DNA of 64,000 nt from Pedobacter lusitanus (lineage in GTDB: Bacteria; Bacteroidota; Bacteroidia; Sphingobacteriales; Sphingobacteriaceae), in contig NZ_CP157278.1 in NCBI RefSeq assembly GCF_040026395.1, forward strand, positions 2,666,001-2,730,000. The letters run 5' to 3'. The notes beneath the pieces were generated by a model, which was given only the letters and a program-made list of their open reading frames with translations, did no database searches and was not told the origin of the DNA. A program made the translations under genes and the position numbers. Shown one piece after another: positions 8,424 to 16,503 of the stretch (the first letter of the stretch is position 1; each line of letters begins with the position of its first letter).

Positions 8424-9090
8424 ATGAAATCATCTTTAACGCTTCTGATTTTAACATTCGCCTGCCAGTTATCTTTTGCTCAAACCAATAAATTCGGCAC
8501 AGAAGGAAACGCCGGAGTTGGCACAATCGATCCTGCTGGTCCATTCCATATCAGGGGAGCATCTAATAAATTAACCGGATCCAGAAATGCTTTAATTCTT
8601 GACAATGCTGCTGTGACAGGAAACCGTTCAAGTGATGTAATCTGGACGGCTAACGGAATCGCCAAATGGGAAATGGGAAATGATGTCAGAGCTGACGGCC
8701 AGCAGAGTTTTTGGTGGAATCCGTGCCCGGGAAATAAAAGTAGAAGCTACAAACTGGCCGGATTATGTATTTGAAAATGACTATACCCCGATGTCTCTGG
8801 CAAATATTGAAGCCTATGTAAAAGTCAACAAACATCTTCCTGAAATCCCGTCAGCTAAAGAAATAGCCGAAAACGGGCAGAATATAGGAGATATGAACAC
8901 TAAACTGCTTAAGAAAATTGAGGAGTTAACCCTTCATCTGATTGACCTGAAAAAAGAAAATGAAGAGTTAAAGAAATCAGTTAACAGGATAGATAATTTA
9001 GAGGAAGAAATTAAAAATCTAAAAAAAAAGATCACCTTTAAATTGCAAAATCTGCGTATAAAATACACTAAGACAACTTTTCAAAATTGA
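8424..9090 (+). pseudogene. Broken tail-fibre-like gene with coiled-coil C-terminus
   Basis: Two pieces of what looks like one protein lie in different frames. The first (from ATG 8424) has a signal peptide ending in SFAQ, then AGVGTIDPAGPFHIRG and WTANGIAKWEMGNDVRADGQ, typical of Bacteroidota tail-fibre-like surface proteins. From about 8715 the continuation is in the +1 frame: GGIRAREIKVEATNWPDYVF, HLPEIPSAKEI, GDMNTKLLKKIEEL and a Lys/Glu-rich coiled coil to the stop at 9090. In intact relatives several dozen residues normally separate these two motifs, so an out-of-frame internal deletion near 8710-8725 is the likely cause. A sequencing error alone would not explain the missing part. Confidence 0.7.
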
Positions 9091-9159
9091 CAACTGTTAA
9101 AATGTGTTAAATATTGTCCAGAACAAAAAAAACTTTAATTATTCTGTAGAATTATTCAT

Positions 9160-9167
9160 TACTTTTG
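9160..9167 (+). promoter_or_regulatory. Probable -7 element before the T9SS cargo gene
   Basis: TACTTTTG matches the Bacteroidota -7 consensus TAnnTTTG. It ends 9 bases before the ATG at 9177, so the transcript would have almost no leader. A poor -33 match (TTTA, 9134-9137) lies 22 bases upstream. Confidence 0.45.
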
Positions 9168-9176
9168 TTGCAATAG

Positions 9177-9695
9177 ATGAATACAAAAACTAAAACGATC
9201 TCACGCCTTTACATAATTTGCATTTTTTGCATCAGTGTATGCTGTGGAAGTACAGTTTTTGCTCAGCGAGGTGACAGTATCAATGTCAATTCCAAATACA
9301 AAAGAATTGTCAGGACTCCTCAGATCAGAGGTGATGTCCCTTCGTACAAACCAAGTTATTTACCGGGTTCATCACTAACGCCAAATAACAGTCTGCTTTC
9401 CCATGGCAGATCAGGTAGTGGCAGACCCGATAAAATTCTTACCGTACTTAAAGTTTATCCAAATCCGGTTGATGATCAGATTAATCTGACTATACGTCTG
9501 GAACGGGAGTCTAATCTGTCTATTAAAATCATGGATCTGCTGGGTAACGAAGTTGTAACCTTATCCAACGAACGTTTATCTGCCGGTGAACAAACCAAGA
9601 CCTTTACTATTCCAAACCGTCTGAACAGCGGAATCTATTTCCTTCGTTTTGTTGCAGGTTCAGAAACAGTGGTAAAACGCATTTCTATTCTTTAA
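9177..9695 (+). CDS. Secreted protein with T9SS type A sorting domain
   Basis: A 172-residue protein exported by Sec and then by the type IX secretion system. The N-terminal signal ends near STVFAQ. The last about 80 residues (VLKVYPNPVDDQINLTI through SGIYFLRFVAG to VVKRISIL) match the Por secretion tail: the YPNP motif, a GxxV turn segment and the SGIYFLR strand. Between them is only a short low-complexity Pro/Ser/Gly-rich linker of about 60 residues, so there is hardly any cargo domain. Either a larger N-terminal domain was lost or the short linker itself is the secreted part. Confidence 0.88.
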   Translation: MNTKTKTISRLYIICIFCISVCCGSTVFAQRGDSINVNSKYKRIVRTPQIRGDVPSYKPSYLPGSSLTPNNSLLSHGRSGSGRPDKILTVLKVYPNPVDDQINLTIRLERESNLSIKIMDLLGNEVVTLSNERLSAGEQTKTFTIPNRLNSGIYFLRFVAGSETVVKRISIL

Positions 9696-9806
9696 GATCC
9701 TGCTTTAATTTCCTTCTTAATCTTTTTTTTACAGGATATAATTTACTTTTACGCATCATGCACTCTGCATGTTAACATAAAAGACTATTTTTTTATACCT
9801 ATTATT

Positions 9807-10418
9807 ATGAAGATAATTGCTATTGGCCGTAACTACGCTGCACATGCTAAAGAATTAAATAACCCTCTCCCATCAAGTCCTGTAATTTTCATGAAGCCAG
9901 AAACGGCTGTGCTTAAAGACAATAAACCTTTTTACCTTCCAGATTTCTCTTCAGACATTCATTATGAACTGGAAGTTGTGCTTAAAATCAATAAAGAAGG
10001 AAAACATATTGCAGAAAAATTCGCTTCCGGTTATTTTGATGAAATTGGTTTAGGTATAGATTTTACCGCGCGTGATCTGCAGTCTTCACTTAAAGAGAAA
10101 GGATTACCCTGGGAACTGGCCAAGGCCTTTGACAATTCAGCTGCAGTAAGCCATTTTATTCCTAAAACCCAGATAGCTGATCTGAACGATTTACAATTTG
10201 AACTCAAAATAAACGGAGAAACCTGCCAGAACGGAAACACTAAAAATATCCTGTTCTCCTTTGAAAAAATCATTTCTTTCGTTTCGCAATACATTACGTT
10301 GAAAAAAGGTGATCTGATTTTTACCGGAACACCAGAAGGTGTTGGTCAGGTTCATCAGGGTGATAAACTGGAAGCATGGATAGGTGAAGAACAATTCCTG
10401 AATTTTGATATAAAATAA
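9807..10418 (+). CDS. Fumarylacetoacetate hydrolase family protein
   Basis: A 203-residue cytoplasmic enzyme of the FAH superfamily, which cleaves C-C bonds of or isomerises beta-diketo and enol acids with a divalent metal. The family core is visible: GRNYAAHAKEL, SPVIFMKPETAVL, the metal-ligand segment HYELEVVLKI, GIDFTARDLQ and the C-terminal GDLIFTGTPEGVGQV. The length matches the short YcgM-like branch (about 200-220 residues). No pathway genes lie nearby, so the substrate (acylpyruvate, oxaloacetate or an aromatic-degradation intermediate) cannot be told. The peptidase gene downstream starts 5 bases after its stop. Confidence 0.9.
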   Translation: MKIIAIGRNYAAHAKELNNPLPSSPVIFMKPETAVLKDNKPFYLPDFSSDIHYELEVVLKINKEGKHIAEKFASGYFDEIGLGIDFTARDLQSSLKEKGLPWELAKAFDNSAAVSHFIPKTQIADLNDLQFELKINGETCQNGNTKNILFSFEKIISFVSQYITLKKGDLIFTGTPEGVGQVHQGDKLEAWIGEEQFLNFDIK

Positions 10419-10423
10419 GTTTG

Positions 10424-12145
10424 ATGATCAAAAAAAGTATTTTCCTGTTTCTTCTTTTTGTATTTGCAATCAGTACTCAGGCTCAACAGATTTTTAGTAA
10501 TAATAAGTATCCGCTGGTCGATTTCCGTCCGCCACTGGATATTGTTCCTCCGGCACTGGCAGGCTCATTCGGAGAGCTCAGAGGCAATCATTTTCATTCA
10601 GGAATAGATTTTCGTACCAATCAGCGTGAAGGTTATCCGGTACACGCCATCGCCGATGGCTATGTTTCCAGAATGCGTGTTCAGAACAGTGGCTTTGGCC
10701 TGGCTTTATATATAGTTCATCCTAACGGATATACTTCTGTTTATGGTCACTTATCCCGCTTTGCACCCAAAATTGCTGAAGCGGTAAAGACTCTGGAATA
10801 TCAGAAGAAAACATTTGAACTGGATGAATTTCCTGCTGCAGACCTGTTTCCGGTACATAAAGGCGATGTAATTGCCTATTCAGGAAACCGCGGAAGCTCT
10901 GGTGGTCCCCATCTTCATTTTGAAATCAGGGATTCCAAAACAGAGAATACGATTAACCCGCAACTGTTCGGTATTCAGATACCAGACAATATCCCACCGG
11001 TTATTTATGCATTGTATCAATATAAGCTGAATAAAAAACCTTTTAATGAGTATACCCCGAAAACACTGATCCCGGTTACCGGCGCAGCAGGAAAATATAC
11101 TTTGGGCAAAGCCGGGCCGCTTATCATCAGTGGAGAAACCGGATTTGGCATTACTACTACAGACAGACATAACGGTGCTTCAGGAATTAACGGCGTATAT
11201 TCTATTGAACTGGAAGTGGACGGGAAAACCATTTATACTTCCTCTTTAGAAAAGTTTGCTTTCGAAAACAGCAAGGCGATTAATTCACATGTTGATTATC
11301 CGGCACTGATAACCTCCAGAAGAAGTATCCAGAAAAGTTTCACTGACCCTGGAAATCCGCTGCAGATTTATAGTAACCTGGTTAATAACGGCAGAATTGA
11401 GTTGAAGGATCAGCAGGTGCATGAGCTTAAATATATTGTCACTGATGCCAAAGGGAATAAAAGCATATTGCCGTTTACAGTAAAATCAGATGGACAAACT
11501 GTAATTTCTACGCCTGACCAGCCGGATGGTGTACCTTGTTTCTATAACAAGGAAAATGAATTTTCGGCCGCAGGCGTTAAAGTCGTACTGCCAAAAGGTA
11601 CCTTATACAATGATTTCAATCTGGTATATAAAGTTAAGCCAGAGCCGGCCAAAGGTGCTTATTCACCGGTTTATCAGATCCATAATAACCTGACTCCGCT
11701 GCATGTTGGTTTTGATCTGTGGATTAAAGCTGATGCCAGTCTGGGTGCACTGAAAGATAAGGCTGTTATTGTCAGCACCAGCGGTGCCTCTCAGGGCGGT
11801 GTATATGATAATGGTTATGTGAAAGCTACGCCGCGAAATTTCGGCAGCTTCTATATCACTATTGACACTATTCCTCCAACAATAATCCCGGTAAACATCG
11901 CAGCGGGCAAAAACATGGCTGGGACAGTAAAGATGATTTTCAAAATCCGTGATAATCTTTCGGGAATTAAAAGCTTTAATGGCTATATTGACGGAAATTG
12001 GGTATTAATGGAGTTTGATACGAAAACTGCTACCTTATGGCATTCTTTTGATGAACGTACTTCAAGCGGACAGCATCAGCTGAAACTGGTTGTGGAAGAC
12101 CTGAAAGGAAATAGTAAAACGTATTCAATTAATTTTATAAGATAA
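10424..12145 (+). CDS. M23-family (LytM-type) metallopeptidase, exported
   Basis: A 573-residue protein with signal peptide MIKKSIFLFLLFVFAISTQAQ. I use ATG 10424, not the TTG three bases earlier. The zinc-peptidase domain lies in the first third: GNHFHSGIDFRT (H-x3-D), YGHLSRF and GGPHLHFEIRD (HxH). All M23 zinc ligands are present, so it should be an active peptidoglycan endopeptidase or at least a zinc-binding protein. The long C-terminal part (about 370 residues) is beta-rich and carries no recognised domain that I can name. It lies between the FAA hydrolase (5 bases) and bcp (1 base), suggesting one transcript. Confidence 0.9.
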   Translation: MIKKSIFLFLLFVFAISTQAQQIFSNNKYPLVDFRPPLDIVPPALAGSFGELRGNHFHSGIDFRTNQREGYPVHAIADGYVSRMRVQNSGFGLALYIVHPNGYTSVYGHLSRFAPKIAEAVKTLEYQKKTFELDEFPAADLFPVHKGDVIAYSGNRGSSGGPHLHFEIRDSKTENTINPQLFGIQIPDNIPPVIYALYQYKLNKKPFNEYTPKTLIPVTGAAGKYTLGKAGPLIISGETGFGITTTDRHNGASGINGVYSIELEVDGKTIYTSSLEKFAFENSKAINSHVDYPALITSRRSIQKSFTDPGNPLQIYSNLVNNGRIELKDQQVHELKYIVTDAKGNKSILPFTVKSDGQTVISTPDQPDGVPCFYNKENEFSAAGVKVVLPKGTLYNDFNLVYKVKPEPAKGAYSPVYQIHNNLTPLHVGFDLWIKADASLGALKDKAVIVSTSGASQGGVYDNGYVKATPRNFGSFYITIDTIPPTIIPVNIAAGKNMAGTVKMIFKIRDNLSGIKSFNGYIDGNWVLMEFDTKTATLWHSFDERTSSGQHQLKLVVEDLKGNSKTYSINFIR

Positions 12146-12146
12146 T

Positions 12147-12611
12147 ATGAGTGAATTAAAAGAAGGTCAGAAAGCCCCTGAATTTACCGCAGCAGATCAG
12201 GATGGAAACACAGTTACACTTGGACAGTTTGAAGGTAAAAAAGTGGTTTTATACTTCTACCCGAAAGACAGTACTCCGGGATGCACTGCCGAAGCCTGTG
12301 ATTTCAGAGATAATTATCAGGGACTAAAAGCTAAAGGTATTGAGGTTTTGGGTGTAAGTGTTGATGATGAGAAATCACATCAGAAATTTATCGCCAAGCA
12401 TAGTCTTCCTTTTACCTTACTGGCAGATACGGATAAAAAAATTGTGGAAGCTTACGGCGTTTGGGGAGAAAAGAACATGTATGGCAAAAAATATATGGGA
12501 ACCAACCGTACTACTTTTGTCATTGACGAAAATGGGGTAATTGCCCATATCATTAAGAAAGTTGACACCAAAAACTCTACAGCACAAATCCTTGAGTTAT
12601 TAAATAGTTAA
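12147..12611 (+). CDS. bcp: Thioredoxin-dependent thiol peroxidase (Bcp/PrxQ)
   Basis: A 154-residue cytoplasmic peroxiredoxin that reduces hydroperoxides with thioredoxin. The PKDSTPGCTAEACDF motif gives the peroxidatic Cys46 and a resolving Cys51 spaced C-x4-C, the classical atypical two-Cys PrxQ arrangement. The length is usual for the family. It begins one base after the stop of the M23 peptidase gene, so translation may be coupled. Confidence 0.95.
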   Translation: MSELKEGQKAPEFTAADQDGNTVTLGQFEGKKVVLYFYPKDSTPGCTAEACDFRDNYQGLKAKGIEVLGVSVDDEKSHQKFIAKHSLPFTLLADTDKKIVEAYGVWGEKNMYGKKYMGTNRTTFVIDENGVIAHIIKKVDTKNSTAQILELLNS

Positions 12612-12721
12612 GAAGCTGTTTATTTTAAAAATAAAAAGGCACTTATACCAGCTGAAAGGAAAATATCACATTCAGATGGTATTTCTTGTATTTACAAAAA
12701 ATAATAAATGACAGCAATAAT

Positions 12722-12729
12722 TATATTTG
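12722..12729 (+). promoter_or_regulatory. Probable -7 element of the transketolase genes
   Basis: TATATTTG fits TAnnTTTG and lies 33 bases before the ATG of the transketolase N-terminal subunit. I see no good -33 element at the right distance. Confidence 0.45.
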
Positions 12730-12762
12730 CTATCAATAGATAAGAAGACAATAAATAATTAG

Positions 12763-13608
12763 ATGAAACATACAATCAATGAATTAGAGGACATTGTTTC
12801 TCAGGTACGAAGAGATATTGTAAGAATGGTGCATGGCTGCCAGTCCGGACACCCGGGCGGATCACTTGGCTGTGCGGAATTTATGACAGCCTTATATTTT
12901 GAGACCATGAACCATTCCACAGATTTTAAAATGGATGGTAAAGGCGAAGATTTATTCTTCCTTTCTAATGGTCACATTTCTCCGGTATTTTATAGCGTAC
13001 TAGCCCGTGCGGGTTATTTCGAAGTTAGCGAACTGGCTACTTTCAGAAAACTAAACTCACGTGTTCAGGGTCACCCGACAACTCATGAAGGTTTACCTGG
13101 TATCAGAATTGCTTCGGGATCTTTAGGTCAGGGTATGTCTGTAGCAATCGGTGCAGCTTTAACCAAGAAATTAAATAAAGATCATTCACTGGTTTTCAGT
13201 TTACATGGAGACGGTGAATTACAGGAAGGACAAAACTGGGAAGCAATTATGTTTGCGCCTCACAATAAAGTTGACAACCTGATTGCTACTATTGATTATA
13301 ACGGACAGCAAATTGATGGTCCTACTGAAAAAGTATTATCATTAGAGAGTTTACAGGCAAAATTTGAAGCTTTCGGATGGCATGTAATCACTTCTAATGG
13401 AAATAACATGGAAGACATTGTTAAAACACTGGAATATGCCAAATCACTTACCGGTAAAGGCAGACCTATCTTAAACTTAATGAGTACACAGATGGGTCAT
13501 GGAGTAGATTTCATGGTAGGTTCACATAAATGGCATGGTACTGCACCTAATGATGCACAACTGGCTTCTGCTTTAGATCAGAACAAAGAAACTTTAGGGG
13601 ATTATTAA
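12763..13608 (+). CDS. Transketolase, N-terminal (thiamine diphosphate) subunit
   Basis: Transketolase moves two-carbon ketol units in the non-oxidative pentose phosphate pathway. This 281-residue subunit carries the ThDP-binding part: HGCQSGHPGGSLG, ASGSLGQGMSVAIG, and GDGELQEGQNWEAIMFAPHNKVDNL with the GDG...N motif. The enzyme is split: the pyrimidine-binding and C-terminal domains are encoded by the next gene, 190 bases downstream. Split transketolases are known in several lineages and normally work as an assembled heterotetramer. The long gap for a subunit pair contains a small reading frame (see 13706-13774). Confidence 0.93.
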   Translation: MKHTINELEDIVSQVRRDIVRMVHGCQSGHPGGSLGCAEFMTALYFETMNHSTDFKMDGKGEDLFFLSNGHISPVFYSVLARAGYFEVSELATFRKLNSRVQGHPTTHEGLPGIRIASGSLGQGMSVAIGAALTKKLNKDHSLVFSLHGDGELQEGQNWEAIMFAPHNKVDNLIATIDYNGQQIDGPTEKVLSLESLQAKFEAFGWHVITSNGNNMEDIVKTLEYAKSLTGKGRPILNLMSTQMGHGVDFMVGSHKWHGTAPNDAQLASALDQNKETLGDY

Positions 13609-13705
13609 TTTATAACCGTGAAACCTGCAGGAAATAAAGCAGGCTTCATCAAAAAACACGAAGCGGTCCGGTTGTAACAGATCCTTCGAAAAAAAACAGA
13701 GACTA

Positions 13706-13774
13706 ATGAAACCATCAGGTGCAGCACAGCATAAAGTGAAAAGATTTAATTGCTTGCACATGATAGCTTCATAA
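13706..13774 (+). CDS. Possible 22-residue leader ORF between transketolase subunit genes
   Basis: The frame starts MKPSGAAQHKVKRFNCLHMI and ends at TAA 13772-13774, 23 bases before the ATG of the C-terminal subunit. Its start is preceded by the string AGAGACTA, identical to that before the real downstream start (AGAGACTAATGAAA at both places). Two short inverted repeats, CCTGC...GCAGG and GCTTC...GAAGC, lie upstream in the same gap. It may be a translated leader or just the remnant of a small duplication. No homology is recognised. Confidence 0.3.
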   Translation: MKPSGAAQHKVKRFNCLHMIAS

Positions 13775-13797
13775 CCACTAAAAGACAATAGAGACTA

Positions 13798-14754
13798 ATG
13801 AAAAAATATACATATTCAGAAAAGAAAGATACCCGTTCTGGTTTTGGTGCTGGTTTACATGAAGCCGGCAAGAAAAATCCGGATGTGGTTGCCCTTTGTG
13901 CAGATCTGAAAGGTTCCCTGAAAATGGATGCCTTCGCAGATGAATTTCCTGAGAGATTTATTCAGATAGGAATTGCTGAGGCAAATATGATCGGTATAGC
14001 AGCTGGAATGACTATCGGAGGAAAGATTCCTTTCACCGGTACTTTTGCCAACTTCTCTACTGGAAGAGTTTATGACCAGATCAGACAATCTGTAGCTTAT
14101 TCAAATAAAAATGTTAAAATCTGTGCTTCTCATGCTGGTTTAACTTTAGGAGAAGATGGTGCTACTCACCAGATCCTGGAAGATATAGGTCTGATGAAAA
14201 TGTTGCCTGGTATGGTAGTGATCAATCCTTGTGATTACAATCAGACTAAAGCAGCAACAATTGCCATTGCTGAATATGAAGGACCTGTATACCTGCGTTT
14301 CGGCAGACCAAGCATTCCTGTTTTTACTGATCCTGATCAGAAATTTGAAATTGGTAAAGCATGGATGGTTAACGAAGGTACTGATGTAACTATCATTGCA
14401 ACCGGACACATGGTTTGGAAAGCTATTGAAGCTGGTGAGCAGTTAGCTGCACTTGGAATCGATGCAGAAATTATAAACATTCACACTATTAAACCGTTAG
14501 ATGAAGAGGCTATTTTAAAGTCACTTAAAAAAACAGGCTGTGTGGTTACCTGCGAAGAGCATAATAAATTTGGTGGCTTAGGCGAAAGTGTTGCACGTCT
14601 GTTAACAACAGAGCTTCCTTCTCCGCAAGAGTTTGTAGCTGTAAATGATAGTTTTGGTGAAAGCGGAACACCTGATCAGCTGATGACTAAATATGGTCTG
14701 GATACAATTAACATTGTTGAAGCGGCTCAGAAAGTAATCAAAAGAAAAAAATAA
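13798..14754 (+). CDS. Transketolase, C-terminal (pyrimidine-binding) subunit
   Basis: A 318-residue partner of the upstream ThDP-binding subunit. Recognisable parts are the active-site Glu region FIQIGIAEANMIGIAAGM, the TLGEDGATHQILEDIGLM segment and the C-terminal transketolase domain (VTIIATGHMVWKAIEAGEQL to FGESGTPDQLMTKYGL). Together the two chains match a full-length transketolase. Its stop is followed after 3 bases by the ECF sigma-factor gene, so the sigma factor could be partly transcribed from the transketolase promoter. Confidence 0.93.
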   Translation: MKKYTYSEKKDTRSGFGAGLHEAGKKNPDVVALCADLKGSLKMDAFADEFPERFIQIGIAEANMIGIAAGMTIGGKIPFTGTFANFSTGRVYDQIRQSVAYSNKNVKICASHAGLTLGEDGATHQILEDIGLMKMLPGMVVINPCDYNQTKAATIAIAEYEGPVYLRFGRPSIPVFTDPDQKFEIGKAWMVNEGTDVTIIATGHMVWKAIEAGEQLAALGIDAEIINIHTIKPLDEEAILKSLKKTGCVVTCEEHNKFGGLGESVARLLTTELPSPQEFVAVNDSFGESGTPDQLMTKYGLDTINIVEAAQKVIKRKK

Positions 14755-14757
14755 TCA

Positions 14758-15318
14758 ATGAAGCAGGTTGAAGATGATGAAATTTTAGCAAAGTTCTCTG
14801 TAGAGAGCACGCGTAATGAAGCCTTTAACCTGCTTGTTATCAAATATCAGGAAAAGATCTACTGGCATATCCGCCGTCTGGTGATTGATCATGATGATGC
14901 GGATGATCTGGTTCAGGAGGTCTTCATTAAGGTTTGGAAAAACCTGTCCAAATTCAGAAATGATTCCAAACTTTATACCTGGATCTACAGGATTGCGACC
15001 AACGACTGTATCACTTTCTTAAATAAGAAAAAACAGCGCAACAATATTCCCCTGGATGATGTTTCTGATGAACTATCAGAAAGTTTAATTGCCTCTTCTT
15101 ACTTTAACGGCGATAAAATCCAGATGAAATTACAGCAGGCCCTGCTCATCCTTCCGGAAAAACAAAGGCTGATATTTAATATGAAATATTATGATGAACT
15201 CAAGTATGAAGAAATTTCTGAAATACTGGGTACTTCAGTAGGTGCATTAAAAGCCTCATTTCACATTGCAGTAAAAAAAATAGAAGTTTTTATGCTAAAT
15301 GATGACATTACCTTTTAA
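14758..15318 (+). CDS. ECF-type RNA polymerase sigma factor
   Basis: A 186-residue extracytoplasmic-function sigma factor. Region 2 is visible as AFNLLVIKYQEKIYWHIRRL and DADDLVQEVFIKVWKNL, with RIATNDCITFLNKKK at its end. Region 4 is LPEKQRLIFNMKYYDELKYEEISEILGTS with its helix-turn-helix, and no region 3 lies between them. The next two genes look like an inner-membrane anti-sigma factor and a periplasmic sensor, so this is probably an envelope-stress regulon. The start is 3 bases after the transketolase stop. Confidence 0.93.
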   Translation: MKQVEDDEILAKFSVESTRNEAFNLLVIKYQEKIYWHIRRLVIDHDDADDLVQEVFIKVWKNLSKFRNDSKLYTWIYRIATNDCITFLNKKKQRNNIPLDDVSDELSESLIASSYFNGDKIQMKLQQALLILPEKQRLIFNMKYYDELKYEEISEILGTSVGALKASFHIAVKKIEVFMLNDDITF

Positions 15319-15404
15319 ACCTTTTATGATTTTAAGCATCCATATAACATACAAATTCAGGAAATCCCTGATGTTATAATTCTGCAATAGCTAAATTATC
15401 AATA

Positions 15405-16049
15405 ATGATACACGATGTAGATGACAATGAATGGAAACAAGAGGCCCCTTATCTGGCTTCCCTTAAAAAGGAAAATCCATTTAGTGTACCGGAACAATAT
15501 TTTAATACCTTACCTGAGCTGATTCATAATGTTATTTATGTCTCTGAGCTCAGAGAAGCTATTCCTGTAGCCGGATTTACCGTACCTGAACAATATTTTG
15601 ATCATTTGCAGGATCATATTTTAGCTGAAACAGCTGCAAGCCGTTTACAAAACCTCCCGAAGACTGAAGGTTTTCATACGCCTGATTTATATTTCCAAAA
15701 ACTGCAGGCCAGTATACTGGCAAAAACGACCGGGACTGATCTTCCGCTCAAACGTGAGCCCAAGCTCATTCGCCTATGGCATAATGACCTGATTAAATAT
15801 GCTTCGGCAGCCTGTTTCATATTGGTGACTGCATTTGGTCTTTATCTGAATCAGCAGAATTTTAATGCTGAAAACAGAGCAGCTGATATGGCCAGTGAGC
15901 AAATGTTATATGATATAAACGAACAGGACATTATTGATCATATAGAAGGAAATAATGTGGATATACAGAATGACAATACCGCAAATGCAGATTTGGAAAC
16001 TTATATTCTAAACAATTATTCCCAGAGTGATCTGTCATCAGCATTATAA
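15405..16049 (+). CDS. Probable membrane-anchored anti-sigma factor with triplicated motif
   Basis: A 214-residue protein with one predicted membrane span (ASAACFILVTAFGLYL, about residues 132-150) near the C-terminal third. The cytoplasmic part contains three copies of an F-x-(V/T)-P-(E/D)-x-YF-x-x-L motif: NPFSVPEQYFNTLPELI, AGFTVPEQYFDHLQDHI and EGFHTPDLYFQKLQASI, about 35 residues apart. I know of no named family for this arrangement. The role as anti-sigma factor is inferred from position, 86 bases after the ECF gene, and from its single-span topology. The periplasmic tail is acidic. Confidence 0.65.
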   Translation: MIHDVDDNEWKQEAPYLASLKKENPFSVPEQYFNTLPELIHNVIYVSELREAIPVAGFTVPEQYFDHLQDHILAETAASRLQNLPKTEGFHTPDLYFQKLQASILAKTTGTDLPLKREPKLIRLWHNDLIKYASAACFILVTAFGLYLNQQNFNAENRAADMASEQMLYDINEQDIIDHIEGNNVDIQNDNTANADLETYILNNYSQSDLSSAL

Positions 16050-16059
16050 TTTACATATT

Positions 16060-16503
16060 ATGAAGAATCTACTTGCCATCGCTTTTCTATTATGCCTCCC
16101 CTTCCTGGTTTCTGCACAAAGAAACGAAGGCAGAGGTAAAGAAATAGAAGCTTATAAAAGCACTTATCTGAAAGAAAAACTGGAACTCACTCCCGAGGAA
16201 GCAAAGATATTCTGGCCAATCTACAATTCTATGCAGAGTGAACAGGCCGAATTACGCCAGGAGCGCAGAAAAAACATGATCAGTTTCAGAAAGAGCACGG
16301 AAATTGAAAATCTTTCGGATACTGAAGTAGAAAGCCTGATCAATAACGAACTCAACTTCAAACAGAAAGACCTGAATATTGACCGCAAGTATTACAATAA
16401 ATTCAAAAGCAGCCTGCCAATAAAAGTAGTAGGTAAATATTACAGAGCTGAACAGACCTTCAAAAGAGAATTACTGAGCAGATACAGGGACGGAAAAAAA
16501 TAA
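16060..16503 (+). CDS. Periplasmic sensor-like protein of the ECF sigma operon
   Basis: A 147-residue exported protein. I prefer ATG 16060, which gives a signal peptide (MKNLLAIAFLLCLPFLVSAQ), to the upstream in-frame ATG that overlaps the previous gene. The mature part is helical and charged, with KEKLELTPEEAKIFWPIYNSMQ near its start, a pattern of Spy/CpxP-like or 'sensor of ECF-type sigma factor' proteins of Bacteroidota. It most likely senses an envelope condition and feeds into the anti-sigma factor. Its stop directly abuts the stop of the convergent DUF58 gene. Confidence 0.7.
   Translation: MKNLLAIAFLLCLPFLVSAQRNEGRGKEIEAYKSTYLKEKLELTPEEAKIFWPIYNSMQSEQAELRQERRKNMISFRKSTEIENLSDTEVESLINNELNFKQKDLNIDRKYYNKFKSSLPIKVVGKYYRAEQTFKRELLSRYRDGKK

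Noticed and set aside
8700..8735. Programmed +1 frameshift in the tail-fibre-like gene
   Set aside because: There is no convincing slippery site, and the protein part normally present between the two motifs is missing, so a deletion explains it better.
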